Origin: Clostridiales bacterium
GTDB lineage: Bacteria > Bacillota > Clostridia > Oscillospirales > QAKW01
Assembly: GCA_003343605.1 (NCBI GenBank)
Contig: QAKW01000007.1
Coordinates: 1-9,451 of the forward strand
Direction of reading: 5' to 3'
DNA: 9,451 nucleotides
Part shown: positions 6,116-9,451 of the stretch, in pieces
Numbering within the stretch: the first letter of the stretch is position 1
Layout: every line of letters starts with the position of its first letter
Position numbers and translations under genes: made by a program
Notes under the pieces: generated by a model
The model's input: only the letters and a program-made list of their open reading frames with translations
What the model was told of the DNA's origin: nothing
Database searches by the model: none

Positions 6116-7360
6116 TTAATAGAGGGGAAATTTGGCGCAAAGCGCAAGCACCTGCGCTTTTACCTGCTCCCGGCTCCCTTCAAAATCATCGATACATGCC
6201 CTGATCCATCCGCCGATCAGCGCCATCTCCGGTTCCTTGAAGCCGCGGGTTGTTGCCGCCGGCGTTCCCAACCGGACGCCGCTGGTAACAAACGGCTTTT
6301 CCGGATCATCCGGAATGGCATTTTTATTCGCGGTAATATGTACCTCATCCAGCCGATGCTCCAGCTCTTTGCCGGTGACGCCGTTTCCTCTCAGATCCAG
6401 CAGCAGCAAATGATTATCGGTTCCGCCGGATACCAGATTGATTCCTTCTTCCAGAAGCTTTGCTTCCAGCGCCTTGGCATTTTTGATCACCTGCTGCTGG
6501 TATGCCTGGAAGGAGGGCTGCAGCGCTTCCCCGAAGCAAACCGCTTTTGCTGCGATAATATGCTCCAGCGGGCCGCCCTGCGTGCCCGGGAAAACAGCCT
6601 TATCGATCGCCTTTGCATATTCTTCCTTGCAGAGGATCAGGCCGCCGCGCGGGCCGCGCAGCGTTTTATGCGTTGTGGAGGTTACAATATCGGCATAGGG
6701 CACCGGCGATGGATGCAGCCCCGCCGCAACCAGGCCCGCAATATGCGCCATATCGACCATAAAGAGTGCACCGACCGATTTGGCAACAGCGCTGATCCGC
6801 TCAAAATCGATGGTGCGCGGATAAGCCGAAGCCCCCGCTACAATCAGCTTTGGCTGGTGCTCTTTTGCCAGCCGCTCCAGCTCCTCATAATCGATCCGGC
6901 CGGTTTCGGCACTAACGCCATAGGGAACAAAATTAAAAAATGAGCCGGACATATTTACCGGGCTGCCATGCGTCAGATGCCCGCCATGAGCAAGGCTCAT
7001 GCCCAAAACCGTATCACCGGGCTTCAGAAAAGCAAAATATACCGCCATATTCGCCTGTGCGCCGCTGTGAGGCTGCACATTTGCATGATCCGCGCCAAAC
7101 AGTGCGCAGGCGCGCTTGCGCGCCAGCTCTTCCACCACGTCGACACATTGACAGCCGCCGTAATAGCGCTTGCCCGGATAGCCCTCCGCATATTTATTGG
7201 TCAATACCGTTCCCATTGCCGCCATTACGGCCGGAGATGCAAAGTTTTCCGATGCAATCAGCTCGATGCCCTCCTGCTGGCGCTTATATTCCGCTTCAAT
7301 CGCCGTGCCGACCTCCGGATCCTGATTTTTGATAAAGGCCATATTCCGTTCCAGTTCCAT
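6116..7360 (-). CDS. glyA: Serine hydroxymethyltransferase
   Basis: This 414-residue PLP enzyme interconverts serine plus tetrahydrofolate with glycine plus 5,10-methylene-tetrahydrofolate. It is the main source of one-carbon units and glycine in the cytoplasm. The length is normal for the family. Landmarks are ELIASENFAS at 33-42, KYAEGYPGKRYYGG at 56-69, VQPHSGAQAN at 95-104, D203 and H206 in MVDMAHIAGL, and the PLP lysine K232 in TSTTHKTLRGPRGG. The start is ATG 7358-7360, with GGGAGG 9 nt upstream. The open frame extends further to 7606, but that part is a shadow of proC. It lies 19 bp after proC and 23 bp before the regulator, so the genes are co-transcribed. Confidence 0.97.
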   Translation of the reverse strand: MELERNMAFIKNQDPEVGTAIEAEYKRQQEGIELIASENFASPAVMAAMGTVLTNKYAEGYPGKRYYGGCQCVDVVEELARKRACALFGADHANVQPHSGAQANMAVYFAFLKPGDTVLGMSLAHGGHLTHGSPVNMSGSFFNFVPYGVSAETGRIDYEELERLAKEHQPKLIVAGASAYPRTIDFERISAVAKSVGALFMVDMAHIAGLVAAGLHPSPVPYADIVTSTTHKTLRGPRGGLILCKEEYAKAIDKAVFPGTQGGPLEHIIAAKAVCFGEALQPSFQAYQQQVIKNAKALEAKLLEEGINLVSGGTDNHLLLLDLRGNGVTGKELEHRLDEVHITANKNAIPDDPEKPFVTSGVRLGTPAATTRGFKEPEMALIGGWIRACIDDFEGSREQVKAQVLALCAKFPLY

Positions 7361-7379
7361 TTTTGTAATCCTCCCTGAT

Positions 7380-8180
7380 TTATTCTTTTCCCAGTTGCCT
7401 GGTTTTTTCATACGCTTTAATAACCGCCTCCATCGCCGCACCGCGGAAAGACGCCTGTTCCAGCGCGGCAACCCCTGCAATGGTGCTGCCTGCCGGGCTG
7501 CAAACCGCATCTTTGAGCGCGCCGGGATGGGCACCGGTTTCCAAAACCATTTTTGCGCTTCCGTATACCGTTCCCGCGGCAAGCGCCAGCGCGTCTTTAC
7601 GCGCAAGCCCGCAGGCTACCGCACCGTCTGCCAGCGCTTCAATAAATAAATATACAAATGCGGGGCCGCAGCCGGAAAGTGCACTGCCCGCATCGATCAG
7701 GCGCTCTTCCAGCTCCAGCAGTTCGCCCGCCCCTTCAAAGAGCTTTAGGAACGCTGCTTTTGCCGCCGGGGCAACGCCTGGCGCTGCATAAAGGATCCGG
7801 CCCTCCCCCACCAGCGCCGGGGTATTGGGCATGATGCGGATCCAGGGGCATTCCACCCCCAGCATCCCCCGCAGGTTATCCAGCGAAAGACCCGCCGCCA
7901 TACTTACCAAAACCGGTTTTTCCCGGCGGGCTTCAAGATGCCCGGAGAGCGCTTTGAGCAGACTGCCCATCATCTGGGGCTTTACACCCAGAATCAAAAA
8001 ATCGCATTCTGCGGCAAGCTCCTCATTGGAAGCCACTTTGCCGCCGATCCGTGCTGCCAGCGTACGCGCTTTTTCCAAATCCTGGTCGGCGAGCAACAGT
8101 TCCCCTTCCCCAATCGAACGAGAGGCTGCCTCTGCCAGCGCGCCGCCCATGTTACCGCAGCCGATAAAACCATATTTCAT
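7380..8180 (-). CDS. proC: Pyrroline-5-carboxylate reductase
   Basis: This 266-residue enzyme reduces 1-pyrroline-5-carboxylate to L-proline with NAD(P)H, the last step of proline synthesis. An N-terminal Rossmann fold shows FIGCGNMGGAL (5-15), then GVKPQ (65-69) and IMPNTPALVGEG (116-127). The C-terminal dimerisation domain shows SGCGPAFVYLFIEALADGA (169-187) and the family signature around VCSPAGSTIAGVAALE (226-241). The start is ATG 8178-8180, with GGAGGG 8 nt upstream. It lies 20 bp after proA, whose product feeds it via spontaneous cyclisation of glutamate semialdehyde. Confidence 0.97.
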   Translation of the reverse strand: MKYGFIGCGNMGGALAEAASRSIGEGELLLADQDLEKARTLAARIGGKVASNEELAAECDFLILGVKPQMMGSLLKALSGHLEARREKPVLVSMAAGLSLDNLRGMLGVECPWIRIMPNTPALVGEGRILYAAPGVAPAAKAAFLKLFEGAGELLELEERLIDAGSALSGCGPAFVYLFIEALADGAVACGLARKDALALAAGTVYGSAKMVLETGAHPGALKDAVCSPAGSTIAGVAALEQASFRGAAMEAVIKAYEKTRQLGKE

Positions 8181-8200
8181 GCCGGATTCCCTCCCTTTCC

Positions 8201-9451
8201 TTATTCCCGAATCTGCCCGGTTCCCCGAACAATATATTTATAGGTTGTGAGCTCCCGAAGGCCCATCGGCCCGCGGGCGTGCAGCTTCTGGGTAGAGATT
8301 CCCATCTCACAGCCCAGGCCAAACTGCCCGCCATCGGTAAATCTGGTAGAGGCATTAACATAAACGGCAGCGCTATCTACCATTGCCGTAAATAAGCGGG
8401 CGTTTTCGGTGTTTTCGGTAATAATCGCATCGCTGTGGCCGGTTGAATGGCCGGCAATATGCGCAATCGCCTCCTGCACATCCTCCACTACCTTTACCGC
8501 TAAAATATAATCAAGAAATTCCGTATCGAAATCCTGCGCACCGGCGGCCTCGCCGCCCATGATCGCAAGCGCCGCCGGATCACAGCGGAAGGCAACCGGG
8601 GGCAGCCCCTTCTGCGCCCGCATCCCGGCAAGCCGCTCTTTGAGCTTTGGCAGAAACGCCGGGGCAATCTCCCGATGCACCAGGCAGACTTCCGCCGCAT
8701 TGCAAACCGAGGGCCGGCTGGTTTTGGCATTCTCCACAATACTGAGCGCCATATCCAGCTGCGCGCTTTGATCCACATAAATATGGCAGATGCCGGTTCC
8801 CGTTTGAATCACCGGCACTTTAGCCCCTGTCAGGCAGGCATTGATCAGGCCGGGCCCGCCGCGGGGGATCAGCAGATCGATATAATCCCGTGCTTCCATC
8901 AGCACCCGTGCGCTCTCACGGGAAGTATCCTCAATCAGTAAAACCGCATCTTCCGGGCAGCCGGTTTCCCGAAGGCCTGCACGCAGTGCGTCTGTAATCG
9001 CCCGGGCTGAACGCCAGGCCTCTTTCCCGCTGCGCAGAATACAGGCATTTCCGCTTTTAAAGGCAAGCGCTGCCGCATCGCTGGTTACATTCGGGCGGCT
9101 TTCATAAATAATAGCCACCACGCCCAGCGGCACCGCTGTTTTTTCAATTATCATGCCTCCCGGCCCCTCTGTGCGCTCCAAAACAGTGCCCACCGGATCC
9201 GGCAGCGCGGCAACCGCGCGGATCCCCTCTGCCATTTCATCAATCCGTACCTTTGAAAGACGCAGGCGGTCCTGCATCACCTCGGTCATTTTAGGGCCAT
9301 GCTCCTTTAAATCTTCGGCATTGGCCGCCAGAATCTCTTCGGCGGCAGAGGAAAGGCACGCCGCCATCCGGTTCAGCGCCCGGCTGCGCACTTCCCCGCT
9401 CAGCACAGCGATTGCCGCGCGCGCCCCCCGGGCCGCCTCAAGAATTTCCTG
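8201..9451 (-). CDS. proA: Glutamate-5-semialdehyde dehydrogenase (gamma-glutamyl phosphate reductase), 5' end outside window
   Basis: This NADPH-dependent enzyme converts L-glutamyl 5-phosphate to glutamate 5-semialdehyde in proline synthesis, acting with glutamate 5-kinase (proB, not in view and perhaps just upstream). The frame is open to the window edge and 416 residues are visible, nearly the usual full length, so only a few N-terminal codons are missing. The GTG at 9404-9406 is internal: upstream codons read Q-E-I-L-E-A-A-R-G-A-R-A, the expected first helix. Landmarks in visible numbering are GVVAIIYESRPNVTSDAAALAFKSG (about 110-134), IPRGG (about 195-199), and the catalytic Cys at about residue 250 in PSVCNAAEV (codon 8702-8704). 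It ends at TAA and is followed 20 bp later by proC. Confidence 0.97.
   Translation of the reverse strand, partial: QEILEAARGARAAIAVLSGEVRSRALNRMAACLSSAAEEILAANAEDLKEHGPKMTEVMQDRLRLSKVRIDEMAEGIRAVAALPDPVGTVLERTEGPGGMIIEKTAVPLGVVAIIYESRPNVTSDAAALAFKSGNACILRSGKEAWRSARAITDALRAGLRETGCPEDAVLLIEDTSRESARVLMEARDYIDLLIPRGGPGLINACLTGAKVPVIQTGTGICHIYVDQSAQLDMALSIVENAKTSRPSVCNAAEVCLVHREIAPAFLPKLKERLAGMRAQKGLPPVAFRCDPAALAIMGGEAAGAQDFDTEFLDYILAVKVVEDVQEAIAHIAGHSTGHSDAIITENTENARLFTAMVDSAAVYVNASTRFTDGGQFGLGCEMGISTQKLHARGPMGLRELTTYKYIVRGTGQIRE

Noticed and set aside
4963..6943. Long plus-strand ORFs antisense to the aminotransferase (4963-5592) and glyA (6338-6943)
   Set aside because: They lie wholly opposite well-identified genes, show no recognisable motifs, and are typical shadows of GC-rich codon usage.
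7361..7606. 82-codon N-terminal extension of glyA
   Set aside because: It overlaps the 3' end of proC in another frame; ATG 7360 has a good ribosome binding site and gives the normal family length.
8401..8460. Short direct repeat (GTTTTCGGT twice) and a small CCGG-type hairpin
   Set aside because: They lie inside proA coding sequence and are explained by the protein T-E-N-T-E-N.
1..9451. CRISPR array, insertion sequence, tRNA or rRNA
   Set aside because: No spaced short repeats, transposase-like frame, terminal inverted repeats or RNA gene features were seen; the only large repeat is the lipoprotein tandem duplication.

Overview
The window looks like chromosomal DNA of a Gram-positive bacterium, most likely a clostridial member of the Bacillota. 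The reasons are strong AGGAGG-type ribosome binding sites, several TTG start codons, Gram-positive-style lipoprotein and Sec signal peptides, and an AlaR-AlaT-like gene pair. Every gene I can support lies on the minus strand, so transcription runs from high to low coordinates. The taxonomic call is inference; there is no rRNA or marker gene to confirm it.

Right half (about 4430-9451): a compact, GC-richer metabolic operon in the order proA (5' end outside the window), proC, glyA, an Lrp/AsnC-type regulator, and a class I aminotransferase. Gaps are 19-23 bp and the last two genes overlap by 4 bp. ProA and ProC catalyse the last two enzymatic steps of proline synthesis from glutamyl phosphate; proB is not in view. 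GlyA interconverts serine and glycine and charges tetrahydrofolate. The regulator-aminotransferase pair resembles Bacillus subtilis alaR-alaT. A strong intrinsic terminator (4376-4416) closes the operon.

Left half (1-4300): an accessory, AT-richer locus with its own consensus promoter (4254-4282). It begins with a secreted protein: signal peptide, acidic linker, two SH3-like segments, and a ricin-B-like lectin domain. A single in-frame TAG separates this from a metzincin-type zinc protease domain (HELGH...H plus Met-turn). The protease reading frame continues unbroken from the TAG and has no ribosome binding site of its own, so the two parts look like one roughly 578-residue secreted lectin-protease split by an amber codon.

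Downstream is a tandem array of paralogous lipoprotein genes: two complete (C at 1438-2454, B at 330-1361) and one cut by the window edge (A at 1-253). Positions 1-567 repeat 1109-1675 with one mismatch, a very recent 1108-bp tandem duplication. B and C share their last 78 residues exactly but differ clearly before that, so at least one is a recombinant.

The most interesting idea is that the secreted lectin-protease and the lipoprotein array form a co-evolving module, perhaps an effector with surface partners or protective lipoproteins, that is actively duplicating and recombining. That functional link is inference from gene order only.
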